Source: Candidatus Riflebacteria bacterium HGW-Riflebacteria-2 (lineage in GTDB: Bacteria > Muiribacteriota > Ozemobacteria > Ozemobacterales > Ozemobacteraceae). From it: DNA of 57,684 nucleotides. The position numbers and the translations under genes are program-made. The notes beneath the pieces were generated by a model. It made no database searches and had not been told where the DNA came from. It saw only the letters and a program-made list of their open reading frames with translations. Shown here in pieces: positions 17,248 through 26,052 of the stretch (its first letter is position 1; every line of letters begins with the position of its first letter). The DNA lies in assembly GCA_002839435.1 (NCBI GenBank), contig PGYA01000027.1:13742-71425 (forward strand), given 5' to 3'.

Positions 17248-19424
17248 GCGATAAGCACAGTCTTATACTCTCGGGCTTTCTCGAGTGGCTTAACGTGCCA
17301 GAAACTCTGCAGCGCAGGTTTGTGATGTGGCTGGCGCTGTTTTTTGCTTTGCTTGTTCTGATACTGGTTATCGACCCGGCTGGTTTCACGCCTTCGGTAA
17401 CAGAAGGTATGCCTGCGACCAAGACAATCCGTTCGCCGCGACTGATCAGTTTTGTTGACGAGAACAAGACGAAAGAGCTGCGTGCCATAGAGCGCGAGAG
17501 AGTTCAACCCGTTTACGAGCCATTACCGGCAGCAGAAGAGAAGATGCTCGAGCGTTTTGATGTTTTTACGGCTGATCTCACGCTGTTTTTTGCCGAATTC
17601 AAAAAACTTCCGACCTCTGAGCCACCTCAGAATCTCATTGCATCATACTTTCCCGGGGAATCGCTTCTAGAACCGGAACGCCTTATTCAATTGCGTACTC
17701 TGCGCCCGGCGCAGCTTGAGAATTTGATAAGCGCTTCCCGTCAGCTGCTTATGAATATGGCCCAGAAAAGAATATCGCAGCAGCATCTCGAAACGGTACG
17801 CGCAGAAATAAAAAACAGTGTCGACAGTTACCCTGAAAACATGCAGTTCAAAACGATAATGAACGCCCTGGTGCGCAACGCGATAAGTATCAACGTGGTG
17901 GAAGATCAGAAAGGTACCAGGCTGCAGCGCGAAGCGGCGGCTCGTGCTGTTCAACCAGTTGTCAGAACTTTTCAGAAAGGTCAGAAGATCATCGATGAGG
18001 GTGCCATCGTAACTGCTGATGATTTTGCCGCAATCAAAAAGATCACTGAGCAGATGCAGAAGAACAAGATGATGTCGTTGATGGGCAATTTTTTGCTTGC
18101 GCTGCTGGCAGTGGTTCTTTCACTGGTATATCTGCGCCTGGAAGAAAAGAGTTTCGCCAACGACGCTGAGCAGTATAAGCTGCTCAGCGTGTTGTGTCTG
18201 ACCACTCTTGTTCTCGCCCGCACTGCGCATGCCGTCGGCATCATGTTTGATCAGCCATACCTTTCCATTCTTCTGACCCCTCTGCCAGCGGTCGCTCTTC
18301 TGATGACCATGCTGCTTGACAGCAGAATAGCGCTTTTTCATGTATTTTCGATAGGTCTCATGATGTTTGTCGTGGCAGAATCAAATGCCCGTTTTGTCGT
18401 AGTCAGCATGTTCGGCGCCATCGCCGGTATTCTTGCCTGGCGTTCCGTATCGCGGGCAAGTGATGTGCGTAACCTTATCGGGTCTTCCGGCATTAAAATC
18501 GGTCTGGCGAGCTCTGTTGCAGTTCTTGCTTTTCTGATGCTCGACTCCGATAATATGCCAAATCTTCAGGTCTCTGAAATACTTACAAGGGTGGGGTTCG
18601 GGCTGCTTAACGGCATTCTTTCCGGCATCCTGGCCAATGGTGTGCTGCCTTATATGGAAAGTGCTTTCTCGTTGGCAACTAATTCTCGACTGCTTGAACT
18701 TACCGACCTTTCCCAGCCGCTTTTGCGAAAACTCGCCGAAGAGGCGCCTGGCACTTATCAACACAGCATCGCCGTTGCCACCATGGCTGAGGCTGCCGCC
18801 AACTGTGTTAATGCCGACCCGCTGCTGACCAAGATTGCCTCTTATTTTCACGATATTGGTAAAATCAAGCGGCCTTCGTATTTTGCCGAGAATCAGGCCA
18901 GTGAGAACCGGCATGACCAGGTTACTCCCTACATGTCGAGCCTGATTCTGATCGGGCACATCCGCGACAGTCTCGATCTGGGCCGCGAATACAATTTGCC
19001 TGAGCGCGTTCTTTCGATTATGTCGCAACATCATGGTACTACACTTATCAGCTATTTCTTTGAAGAAGCCAAGAAGCTTAAAGACGGTGACGAGGTCAAT
19101 GAAGAACGCTTTCGCTACCCTGGACCCAAGCCCCAGACTAAGGAAGCTGCAATTCTTATGCTTGCTGATTCGGTCGAAGCTGCCGCCAGAACGCTGCCGC
19201 AGCATACGCACAGTAAGGTCGAAGGCCTGGTCAAACGCATTGTAGAACACAAGCTCAATGATGAAAACCAGCTCGACGAGAGCGAGCTTACTCTCAAGGA
19301 TATTGAAAAAATAGAACAGACATTTGTCAGAACTCTAACTTCAATGTACCATGGCAGAGTAGACTATCCGGGAAAATTATCAAACCAGCTTAAGGGAGCC
19401 GCCGATGGAAATACTGATCAGTAA
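17244..19424 (+). CDS. pgpH: 7TM-HD phosphodiesterase PgpH (YqfF)
   Basis: 726 residues from a GTG overlapping the phoH-like stop. Order: a short cytoplasmic tail, TM near 25-48, an extracytoplasmic 7TMR-HDED domain (about 60-270), a cluster of TM helices (about 275-480), then a cytoplasmic HD domain with YQHS and the metal-binding HDIGK (His536-Asp537). Characterised members hydrolyse cyclic di-AMP, so this organism probably uses that messenger, although no diadenylate cyclase gene is in the window. The phoH-pgpH-ybeY order is conserved in many phyla. Confidence 0.93.
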   Translation: MSDKHSLILSGFLEWLNVPETLQRRFVMWLALFFALLVLILVIDPAGFTPSVTEGMPATKTIRSPRLISFVDENKTKELRAIERERVQPVYEPLPAAEEKMLERFDVFTADLTLFFAEFKKLPTSEPPQNLIASYFPGESLLEPERLIQLRTLRPAQLENLISASRQLLMNMAQKRISQQHLETVRAEIKNSVDSYPENMQFKTIMNALVRNAISINVVEDQKGTRLQREAAARAVQPVVRTFQKGQKIIDEGAIVTADDFAAIKKITEQMQKNKMMSLMGNFLLALLAVVLSLVYLRLEEKSFANDAEQYKLLSVLCLTTLVLARTAHAVGIMFDQPYLSILLTPLPAVALLMTMLLDSRIALFHVFSIGLMMFVVAESNARFVVVSMFGAIAGILAWRSVSRASDVRNLIGSSGIKIGLASSVAVLAFLMLDSDNMPNLQVSEILTRVGFGLLNGILSGILANGVLPYMESAFSLATNSRLLELTDLSQPLLRKLAEEAPGTYQHSIAVATMAEAAANCVNADPLLTKIASYFHDIGKIKRPSYFAENQASENRHDQVTPYMSSLILIGHIRDSLDLGREYNLPERVLSIMSQHHGTTLISYFFEEAKKLKDGDEVNEERFRYPGPKPQTKEAAILMLADSVEAAARTLPQHTHSKVEGLVKRIVEHKLNDENQLDESELTLKDIEKIEQTFVRTLTSMYHGRVDYPGKLSNQLKGAADGNTDQ

Positions 19425-19908
19425 TCGTCAGGAACAGGTCTCCATCGATCTCGATTTCATCAAATCAGTTGCCGAAGAGATCATGAGATTCGAAGCCTCG
19501 CCTGAGAATGCCGAGCTTTCGCTGGTTTTCTGTGATGATGATTTCATTCAGAAATTGAACCGTGATTATCGTGGTAAAAACGAACCAACTGATGTCCTTT
19601 CGTTTCCCATGGAAGAAGAACAATTTGAAGCAGAAATCAGAATGCTCGGTGATATTGTAATCAGCACTGAGACCGCTGTTCGTCAGGCAGACAGCCTGAA
19701 GCATCCAGCTCTGCTCGAAATCGTTTTCCTGCTGATCCACGGGCTTCTCCATTTGCACGGTTACGACCATTCGGGTAAGCTCAAGCTCAAGCGCATGCGC
19801 GAGCGCGAGGTTACAATTTTCCGGCATTTGTGTGAGAAACAGATCTTGAGCTGTTTTGAAGGTGAAGAACCTGCCCCGTTGATCAAGCGGGCCATTGCCG
19901 TCGATTAG
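19405..19908 (+). CDS. ybeY: Endoribonuclease/rRNA maturation factor YbeY
   Basis: 167 residues. The zinc motif HGLLHLHGYDH (His112, His116, His122) is intact, and RGKNEPTDVLSFP is the family signature. It acts in 16S rRNA 3'-end maturation and ribosome quality control. It overlaps the end of pgpH by 20 bases; GGGAGCC upstream serves as SD. Confidence 0.95.
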   Translation: MEILISNRQEQVSIDLDFIKSVAEEIMRFEASPENAELSLVFCDDDFIQKLNRDYRGKNEPTDVLSFPMEEEQFEAEIRMLGDIVISTETAVRQADSLKHPALLEIVFLLIHGLLHLHGYDHSGKLKLKRMREREVTIFRHLCEKQILSCFEGEEPAPLIKRAIAVD

Positions 19909-19945
19909 ATAAGCATGACCAGAGAAGGGTTTTTATTTAAAAGCT

Positions 19946-21259
19946 ATGGATGATGCGTTTACGGGTATATTGTTTTGTGTCTGTCTGGTGTTCTCTGCGT
20001 TTTTCTCGTCTGCCGAAACCGCATTTTTTGCACTTTCGCCGCTCCGTCTCAAAAAGATGGAGGATGAGGGCGACAGAAAGGCAGGGGAAATCCTCAAACT
20101 GCTTGCTGACAAACAGAGAATGCTGATTACGCTGCTCATGGGTAATACTCTGGTGAATGTCGCTGCAACCGCTATTGCCACAAGCTTTTTCATGGAATAT
20201 CTGCCGAAGTCTCGTTTAACCGAGCTGGTTGGTGTTGGTCCGACCATGAGTGTCGCAGTTTCTTCGCTGATTATGACCGTTGTTCTCCTGGTTTTTGGCG
20301 AAATCACACCTAAGACAATTGCGATCTTTGGAGCCTATGGTTATTCGCGCGTTGTCGTCAAACCTTTGCGTTTTGTCATGTTTCTGTTTACGCCTTTTTC
20401 AGGTTTGACTATATGGTTTATCAGCAAGTTCTTTTCAAAATATTCTGACTGGAACAGTCATCTTGGCTCTTCGACATCGATGGAAGAAATCGACAACTAT
20501 TTTAACCTCGGCGAAGAAGTCGGGATTATCGAACGCGACGAAAAAGAAATGATCAATTCGGTATTCGAGTTCGGCGACACACTGGTGCGTGAAGTCATGG
20601 TGCCGCGTCCGGATATTATCTCTATGCCTATCAACATTGGCCTTGACGATCTGCTGCAATTCATCCGCGAAGATGGTCATTCACGTTTCCCTGTTTATGA
20701 CGAAAACATAGACAAGGTCGTGGGCATTCTTTACGTCAAGGATATCCTCATCAAGCTTGACGATATAAAAGTGCATTACGATCTTTTCAAGCTTTTGCGC
20801 CCGCCTTTTTTCGTGCCCGAAACCAAGAAGCTTAATGACCTGCTGAGTGAATTTCAAAAGCGCAAGCAGCATCTGTCGCTGGTTGTCGATGAATATGGCG
20901 GTATTTCAGGTCTGGTCACCATCGAAGATCTGCTCGAGGAAATCGTTGGTGAAATCGTCGATGAATACGACCTTGAAGAGCAGGCGCCGCTGAATCAGCT
21001 TGATGAAAATATTTACAGCATTGATGCTCGTTACAGCATCAGCGATCTCGAAGCTGAGCTGAATTGTGAACTTGAGTATGAAGATTCTGAGACGGTCGGC
21101 GGGTTCGTTCTCGAAAAACTCGGCCGGATTCCGCAACGAGGCGAGTCTTTTGAAGAGCCGCAAGGTATCTTTCAGGTTACCGAGATCAAAGGGAACCGTA
21201 TTTTGCGGGTCAAATTCACGATGAAGTCACTTTTGTCTGACTCTCCTGCGGCTGAGTAA
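19946..21259 (+). CDS. CNNM/CorC-HlyC family membrane protein (first copy)
   Basis: 437 residues: DUF21/CNNM transmembrane domain (about 1-190), a cytoplasmic CBS pair (about 205-330, with VMVPRPDIISM) and a C-terminal CorC_HlyC domain (about 350-430). Members are implicated in Mg2+ (or Co2+) efflux, and their CBS domains bind ATP-Mg. The name hemolysin in databases is historical. A second, divergent copy follows after 25 bases, suggesting a paired or heteromeric transporter. Confidence 0.9.
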   Translation: MDDAFTGILFCVCLVFSAFFSSAETAFFALSPLRLKKMEDEGDRKAGEILKLLADKQRMLITLLMGNTLVNVAATAIATSFFMEYLPKSRLTELVGVGPTMSVAVSSLIMTVVLLVFGEITPKTIAIFGAYGYSRVVVKPLRFVMFLFTPFSGLTIWFISKFFSKYSDWNSHLGSSTSMEEIDNYFNLGEEVGIIERDEKEMINSVFEFGDTLVREVMVPRPDIISMPINIGLDDLLQFIREDGHSRFPVYDENIDKVVGILYVKDILIKLDDIKVHYDLFKLLRPPFFVPETKKLNDLLSEFQKRKQHLSLVVDEYGGISGLVTIEDLLEEIVGEIVDEYDLEEQAPLNQLDENIYSIDARYSISDLEAELNCELEYEDSETVGGFVLEKLGRIPQRGESFEEPQGIFQVTEIKGNRILRVKFTMKSLLSDSPAAE

Positions 21260-21284
21260 CGCCAAAGGCCATGGAGAACCGTTA

Positions 21285-22532
21285 TTGACTGGCATCGTAT
21301 TTTATCTGGTTTTGACTCTGGTTTTTCTTGCGCTGAACGCGGTGTTTAATGGTGCCGAAACCGGCCTTGTTTCGCTGGATACTGATTATCTCCGCTATAA
21401 ATCGCGTGGGTTGCCAGAGACCTCTCGTGAAAAACGGCTTCTTAAGCTGGCCCAGTCTCCAGATCATTACCTTGGTCTCACTCTGATCGGCATTAACAGT
21501 TGTCTTGTCATAGCGACATCCTTGGCGACTGTTCTTATGGAAAGAATGATTCCCTCGCTGATCGAGGCCGGAACGGTATTGCTGTCGCTATTTATTTTTC
21601 TTTTCTGTGAATTTCTGCCGAAGATGGCTTTTAACAGCCGCCCCCTGGTTTATTGTCTGAAATACCTCAAATTGCTGACGGCTGCCGAAATTTTGTTCAA
21701 ACTTCCGATATATACAGTGTCATGCTTGACCCGCTTTACAATGAGGCTTTTTCGGGTTCCGGCGAATACCGAAAGCGGCCTTTCACGTGAAGAACTGCTG
21801 ATTTTACTCAGTCATGGCGCTTCTACCGGTACGATAGCACACCACTCAAACCGTATGGCACAGGGAATCATCGGACTTCGCAATACAATTGCCCGGGAAG
21901 TCATGATTCCGAGAATAAACATGCTGGCTCTCGAAATCGATACGCCGCTTGAAGTTGCGCAGAACACGGTTATTCGGTCGGGATTTTCCCGCGTACCAGT
22001 GTTTCGGGAACATGTAGACAAAATTGTCGGCGTGCTTTACTTTAAAGATCTGTTCCTGAAAGAAGGTGGCGTAAAGCATCTCGAAGAGATAATTTCGACA
22101 CCTCTGTTCGTGCCTGAAACCAAGCTGGCTTCTGAGCTGTTCAAGGAAATGCGTCGGTGCAATTACCAGACGGCGGTTGTGCTTGACGAGTTTGCTTCGG
22201 TCAGCGGCATCATAACCTTCGAAGATCTGGTCGAAGAGGTGGTTGGAGAAATACATGACGAATTTGATAAGCCGCGCACGGAATTGAAGTATAATGATGA
22301 CGGCAGTATCAACGTCAGGGGCGATATGCATATCGATCGCCTGAATGAAAAAGCCGGTCTTACGCTTAGTCCGGTCAGTGGCGAAACTACTGTCAATGGC
22401 CTGGTGGTGGCAGTTCTAGGTAAAATTCCCGAGGCCGGCGAAACTGTTCTGATAGATGGAGTTAAAATGCGGATAATCGAAAGCAGCCAGCGAAAAGTTG
22501 AATGGCTGCGTATATTCAGGAATAATAACTGA
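21285..22532 (+). CDS. CNNM/CorC-HlyC family membrane protein (second copy)
   Basis: 415 residues from a TTG at 21285, with GGAGAACC-like SD. Same architecture as the preceding gene: DUF21 membrane part, a CBS pair with REVMIPRINML, and a CorC_HlyC end. The membrane part is clearly diverged from the first copy, so this is an old duplication. DUF502 starts two bases after its stop. Confidence 0.88.
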   Translation: MTGIVFYLVLTLVFLALNAVFNGAETGLVSLDTDYLRYKSRGLPETSREKRLLKLAQSPDHYLGLTLIGINSCLVIATSLATVLMERMIPSLIEAGTVLLSLFIFLFCEFLPKMAFNSRPLVYCLKYLKLLTAAEILFKLPIYTVSCLTRFTMRLFRVPANTESGLSREELLILLSHGASTGTIAHHSNRMAQGIIGLRNTIAREVMIPRINMLALEIDTPLEVAQNTVIRSGFSRVPVFREHVDKIVGVLYFKDLFLKEGGVKHLEEIISTPLFVPETKLASELFKEMRRCNYQTAVVLDEFASVSGIITFEDLVEEVVGEIHDEFDKPRTELKYNDDGSINVRGDMHIDRLNEKAGLTLSPVSGETTVNGLVVAVLGKIPEAGETVLIDGVKMRIIESSQRKVEWLRIFRNNN

Positions 22533-22534
22533 TT

Positions 22535-23248
22535 ATGAAATTGCCAATTCAGCACGAGAGACTTAACCATACCATATCTGATGCCGGAGAGAAGCTCAAC
22601 CAGATTTTGTTGCTGCTGCGCAAGTATCTGTTAACCGGGGTGCTTGTTCTAGTGCCACTTATGGTTACCCTTTACATTATGTACGCTGTGTTTCAGATTA
22701 CCGATGGTTTGCTCGGGGTGGCTGTAAGCAATGCAATTGGCTATAGAGTCCCTGGCGTCGGCCTGTTTCTGACTGCAATCATTTGTGTGATCGTCGGAGT
22801 TATCGCGCAGAATTACGTTGGCCGCCGTATCATCACCGGCATTGAAGGGTCACTGGAGCGCATTCCGGTAGTGAGATCCCTTTATAATGGCATTAAACAG
22901 GTTGCCGACGTGGTAATCCAGAAAAATCATGGAGAATTCAAGCGTGTTGTCATGCTGGAGTATCCCAAGGAACACTGCTGGGTAATCGGGTTTGTAACCG
23001 CTGACTTCATTATCCCGCTGCGGGAAAAGGCGCTCGACGATCTTGATATGGTGACCGTGTTTGTGCCGACTACACCGAACCCGACTTCAGGCTTTCTTCT
23101 GATTCTGGAAAAGTCGAAAATCGTCGATACTCACATGGATATTGAAGATGCCATGAAGGTAGTTATTTCCGGCGGGCTTGTGCAGCCAGGTAAAAGTGCT
23201 GATGCCATCGGCGAAGAACCCGAAAAAGAATTTGTCATTCCACATTGA
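22535..23248 (+). CDS. DUF502 membrane protein
   Basis: 237 residues. Two TM helices (about 32-56 and 70-92) are followed by the DUF502 soluble domain, with the signature VRSLYNGIKQVADV and FVPTTPNPTSGFLL. The function of the family is unresolved; plant relatives (LIKE COV) affect membrane trafficking. Part of the same transcription unit as the CNNM pair. Confidence 0.9.
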   Translation: MKLPIQHERLNHTISDAGEKLNQILLLLRKYLLTGVLVLVPLMVTLYIMYAVFQITDGLLGVAVSNAIGYRVPGVGLFLTAIICVIVGVIAQNYVGRRIITGIEGSLERIPVVRSLYNGIKQVADVVIQKNHGEFKRVVMLEYPKEHCWVIGFVTADFIIPLREKALDDLDMVTVFVPTTPNPTSGFLLILEKSKIVDTHMDIEDAMKVVISGGLVQPGKSADAIGEEPEKEFVIPH

Positions 23249-23264
23249 TACGTGAGGTAGTTGC

Positions 23265-25121
23265 ATGAGCAGAGCCGCTGTAATTGTTTTGATTCTTCTG
23301 CTGTTCGTTGCTCCCGGAATTCCAGGAGCCTCTGATTCTGCTGGTCTTGCCGAGATAAGACAGTATTTTGAATTGCGTGACACAATCAGCCTGGTCAATC
23401 TTGAAATGAAAAGAGCTTTGGCGCCGGATTCGAAATCTCCCATGCTCACCGATCACAGGGCAGAAAGCGATCTTGCAGCCGTGCTTGTTTTCCTTGAACA
23501 GCGCATTGAGCAGTTCTCGTCGGTGAATACACCTCTAAAATATCACTATGTCAAGAAGCTTGGCGGACTTTTTAATGAATCGAAGCAGTTACAGGCCTCG
23601 CTCATGGTGAAAATGCGCACGAATACCCTATCTGCAGCTCCTGGCAGCACAATAGATCAGCCAAAATCACCAGAAGAACTGGCAGAAGATCTCAAAACCC
23701 ATCCGCGGCCCTATTTTCAGCCGATCGACCTGCGTTCGCTTCTCAGCCCCGCTGTCGAGAATGCCAATAAAATGCAGTTTCCCGTGGCAACCGCTGCTGT
23801 TAAGATACAGCCACAAAAATCACCATTTCCGGCTAACATGCCGCAGAAAACTCCGGTTCTTTCGGATCCTGTTCCAATAATCACACCACCAGGTGAACAG
23901 ACGGCCAGTGGTAAAACTTCTGGTCCGGCAGGAATACCTGAAAAGCCTGTTCCTACGACGGAAAAGCCGACGAAGACTCTTGTCATTCCGTCCAAGTCTG
24001 AGCCTGTCGCGTCGGCAGCGGTGCAGTTGCCGGTTCCGGCACTGATTCTGCCAGAACCGGTTCCTGGATCGGCGACTGTCACTGCGGTTGTCGATACGCC
24101 ACAGATCACGCCAGTTCCGGCCACAGCAACCCCGGTCCTGCCGACTGTAGTAGAAACCGCTTCGGCTCCGATTGCTCCGGTATCTTTCGTCGCATCCGAA
24201 GGCCGGGTAATGCGTCCGCTTGCGGTTATGATCGAGAATCATAACAAATCCCGTCCGCAATCAGGCCTCGACCAGGCCGATATAGTCTATGAAATGCCGG
24301 TTGAAGGTGGTATCACCAGGTTCATGGCGATTTATACGAGATTGCCCGGTCTTCTTGGGCCGGTTCGTAGTTGCCGTGAATATTTTATCGATCGGGCGCT
24401 CGAGGTTGATGCTCTTTATGTGCATTGTGGAAGCAGTCCAGGCGGCTACGCCTATCTTTCAAAAAGTAAAATTAATTCTGTCGATGAAATAAAGCACTCA
24501 AAGCCTTTTTTCCGTGATAATACGCGCAAGGCTCCCCACAATCTTTATGGCAGGGGCTCCAGTATTTATGACTACATGTCAGAAAAGATCAGTATGAAGC
24601 TGCCGGCCGCTCCCAGGCTGATAAAGTATGGTATGTATACTGGTGAACCGGCCGAAGCCGGCGAATCCGTCAGTATCAGATATCATGGCAATTACACCCT
24701 TGATTTTAAATTTGAAAATGGGGTTTATCAGCGCTATATGAACAAAGTGCTGCATGTCGACCGCGAAACCCAAAAACCCCTGCAGGCTTCTGCTGTGGTT
24801 GTGCAGGTTGCTGCCATGAAGGTTGTTGATAAGGCCGGTCGCCAGGAGATAAGCTTTATTGGCAGTGGCAAGGCCTGGGTTCTCGAAAAAGGCAAAAAGA
24901 CTGCAGTAATCTGGGCAAAGAAAAACCCACGCGACCTGACCAGCTATAAAGACTCGGACGGCCGTGAATATCTTTTTCCAAAAGATCTGCCAGTTTGGGT
25001 GCAGGTGGTTTCGCCGGCGCACAAGCTGACTTTTAATGGTGTTGAAGAAACTGCTCCGGTTGCCGGCAAAGAGCCGAACGAGCCTGCCAGCGCGACGATC
25101 GACATGGGAAAGCAGGGATGA
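23265..25121 (+). CDS. Secreted DUF3048 (YerB-like) protein with Pro-rich linker
   Basis: 618 residues. A signal peptide (about 1-22) is followed by a helical region, then a low-complexity Pro/Val/Thr-rich linker at about 180-310. The DUF3048 domain begins at about 320 with RPLAVMIENHNKSRPQSGL and GPVRSCREYF. YerB-type proteins are envelope proteins of unknown biochemical role, usually lipoproteins. Here no lipobox Cys is visible, so it is probably secreted or periplasmic. The linker suggests the domain is held away from the membrane. Confidence 0.85.
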   Translation: MSRAAVIVLILLLFVAPGIPGASDSAGLAEIRQYFELRDTISLVNLEMKRALAPDSKSPMLTDHRAESDLAAVLVFLEQRIEQFSSVNTPLKYHYVKKLGGLFNESKQLQASLMVKMRTNTLSAAPGSTIDQPKSPEELAEDLKTHPRPYFQPIDLRSLLSPAVENANKMQFPVATAAVKIQPQKSPFPANMPQKTPVLSDPVPIITPPGEQTASGKTSGPAGIPEKPVPTTEKPTKTLVIPSKSEPVASAAVQLPVPALILPEPVPGSATVTAVVDTPQITPVPATATPVLPTVVETASAPIAPVSFVASEGRVMRPLAVMIENHNKSRPQSGLDQADIVYEMPVEGGITRFMAIYTRLPGLLGPVRSCREYFIDRALEVDALYVHCGSSPGGYAYLSKSKINSVDEIKHSKPFFRDNTRKAPHNLYGRGSSIYDYMSEKISMKLPAAPRLIKYGMYTGEPAEAGESVSIRYHGNYTLDFKFENGVYQRYMNKVLHVDRETQKPLQASAVVVQVAAMKVVDKAGRQEISFIGSGKAWVLEKGKKTAVIWAKKNPRDLTSYKDSDGREYLFPKDLPVWVQVVSPAHKLTFNGVEETAPVAGKEPNEPASATIDMGKQG

Positions 25122-25122
25122 A

Positions 25123-26016
25123 ATGACAAAATTTGGTGCAATAGGCGTTTTTGGCCGTGCTAATGCCGGCAAGTCAACATTGGTCAACGGTCTTGTCGGC
25201 GAGCGTGTTTCGATAGTATCGAAACGACCGCAGACAACACGCAAGCGTATTCTTGGCATTCTCACCGTTGATGAATGTCAGATGGTATTCTGCGATACTC
25301 CAGGTTTGCATGCGGTTAAAAACAAGCTCGATGCTTACATGCACGAGGAGATTATGTCGACGGTCAAGGGACTGCAGTCTGGTATGTATCTGGTGGATCT
25401 GTCAGAACCAATGCCTGAAGAAGACCAGAATTACCTTGCCCAGCTTAATCCCGAGAGTGGTATGCCGCTGTTCCTCGTGTTGAACAAGGCTGATCTGGTA
25501 GATGATGCAGCAATTGCCAGGATTCGCGAGCAGTATGCCGGATTTTACAAGTTTGACCGGATTTTTATAACGGCTGCCGCGAAAGATGAAGGGCTTAAAG
25601 AGGTTCTGGCTGCTCTTATACAGGTGACGCCGGAGGGCCCCTTTGCCTTTGACATCGACGATTATACCAGTCTTTCTGAACGTGAAATAGTCGAAGAAAC
25701 CGTTCGTGAGGCCGCTTTGCAGCGTTACTATCAGGAAGTTCCGCACTCAATTGCTGTTCAGGTCGAGGAGTTTAAGGAGCGCGAGAACGGCAAAACCTTC
25801 GTTGAAGCGACTATCTATGTCGAAAAGGAAAACCATAAAAAAATAATCGTCGGCAAGGGGGGCGATGGAATCAAGGTTCTTGGACAGATTGCCCGGCAGA
25901 GGTTGAACGAGCTCCTCGGACGTGATATTTTTTTACAGTTGTGGATTAAAGTTCGAGCGAACTGGCGTCGTGACGAGAAGTGGATTGAGAGACTGGGTTA
26001 TCGCAAAAGCATCTGA
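25123..26016 (+). CDS. era: GTPase Era
   Basis: 297 residues from the ATG at 25123, one base after the preceding stop; upstream in-frame codons lie inside the DUF3048 gene and are rejected. P-loop GRANAGKST, DTPG, NKAD, and a C-terminal KH domain with IIVGKGGDGIKVLG. Era binds the 3' end of 16S rRNA and checks 30S assembly. With ybeY and the PhoH-like gene in the same region it fits a ribosome maturation cluster. Confidence 0.95.
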   Translation: MTKFGAIGVFGRANAGKSTLVNGLVGERVSIVSKRPQTTRKRILGILTVDECQMVFCDTPGLHAVKNKLDAYMHEEIMSTVKGLQSGMYLVDLSEPMPEEDQNYLAQLNPESGMPLFLVLNKADLVDDAAIARIREQYAGFYKFDRIFITAAAKDEGLKEVLAALIQVTPEGPFAFDIDDYTSLSEREIVEETVREAALQRYYQEVPHSIAVQVEEFKERENGKTFVEATIYVEKENHKKIIVGKGGDGIKVLGQIARQRLNELLGRDIFLQLWIKVRANWRRDEKWIERLGYRKSI

Positions 26017-26052
26017 TCAGGCAAGAGGCCTGTGTAAATAAAGGACTACAGG

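Noticed and set aside
18381..19250. 289-codon minus-strand ORF inside pgpH
   Set aside because: Shadow frame of the conserved HD domain gene.
23717..24260. Long antisense ORFs over the DUF3048 linker
   Set aside because: They result from the skewed Pro/Thr/Val codon composition of the linker.
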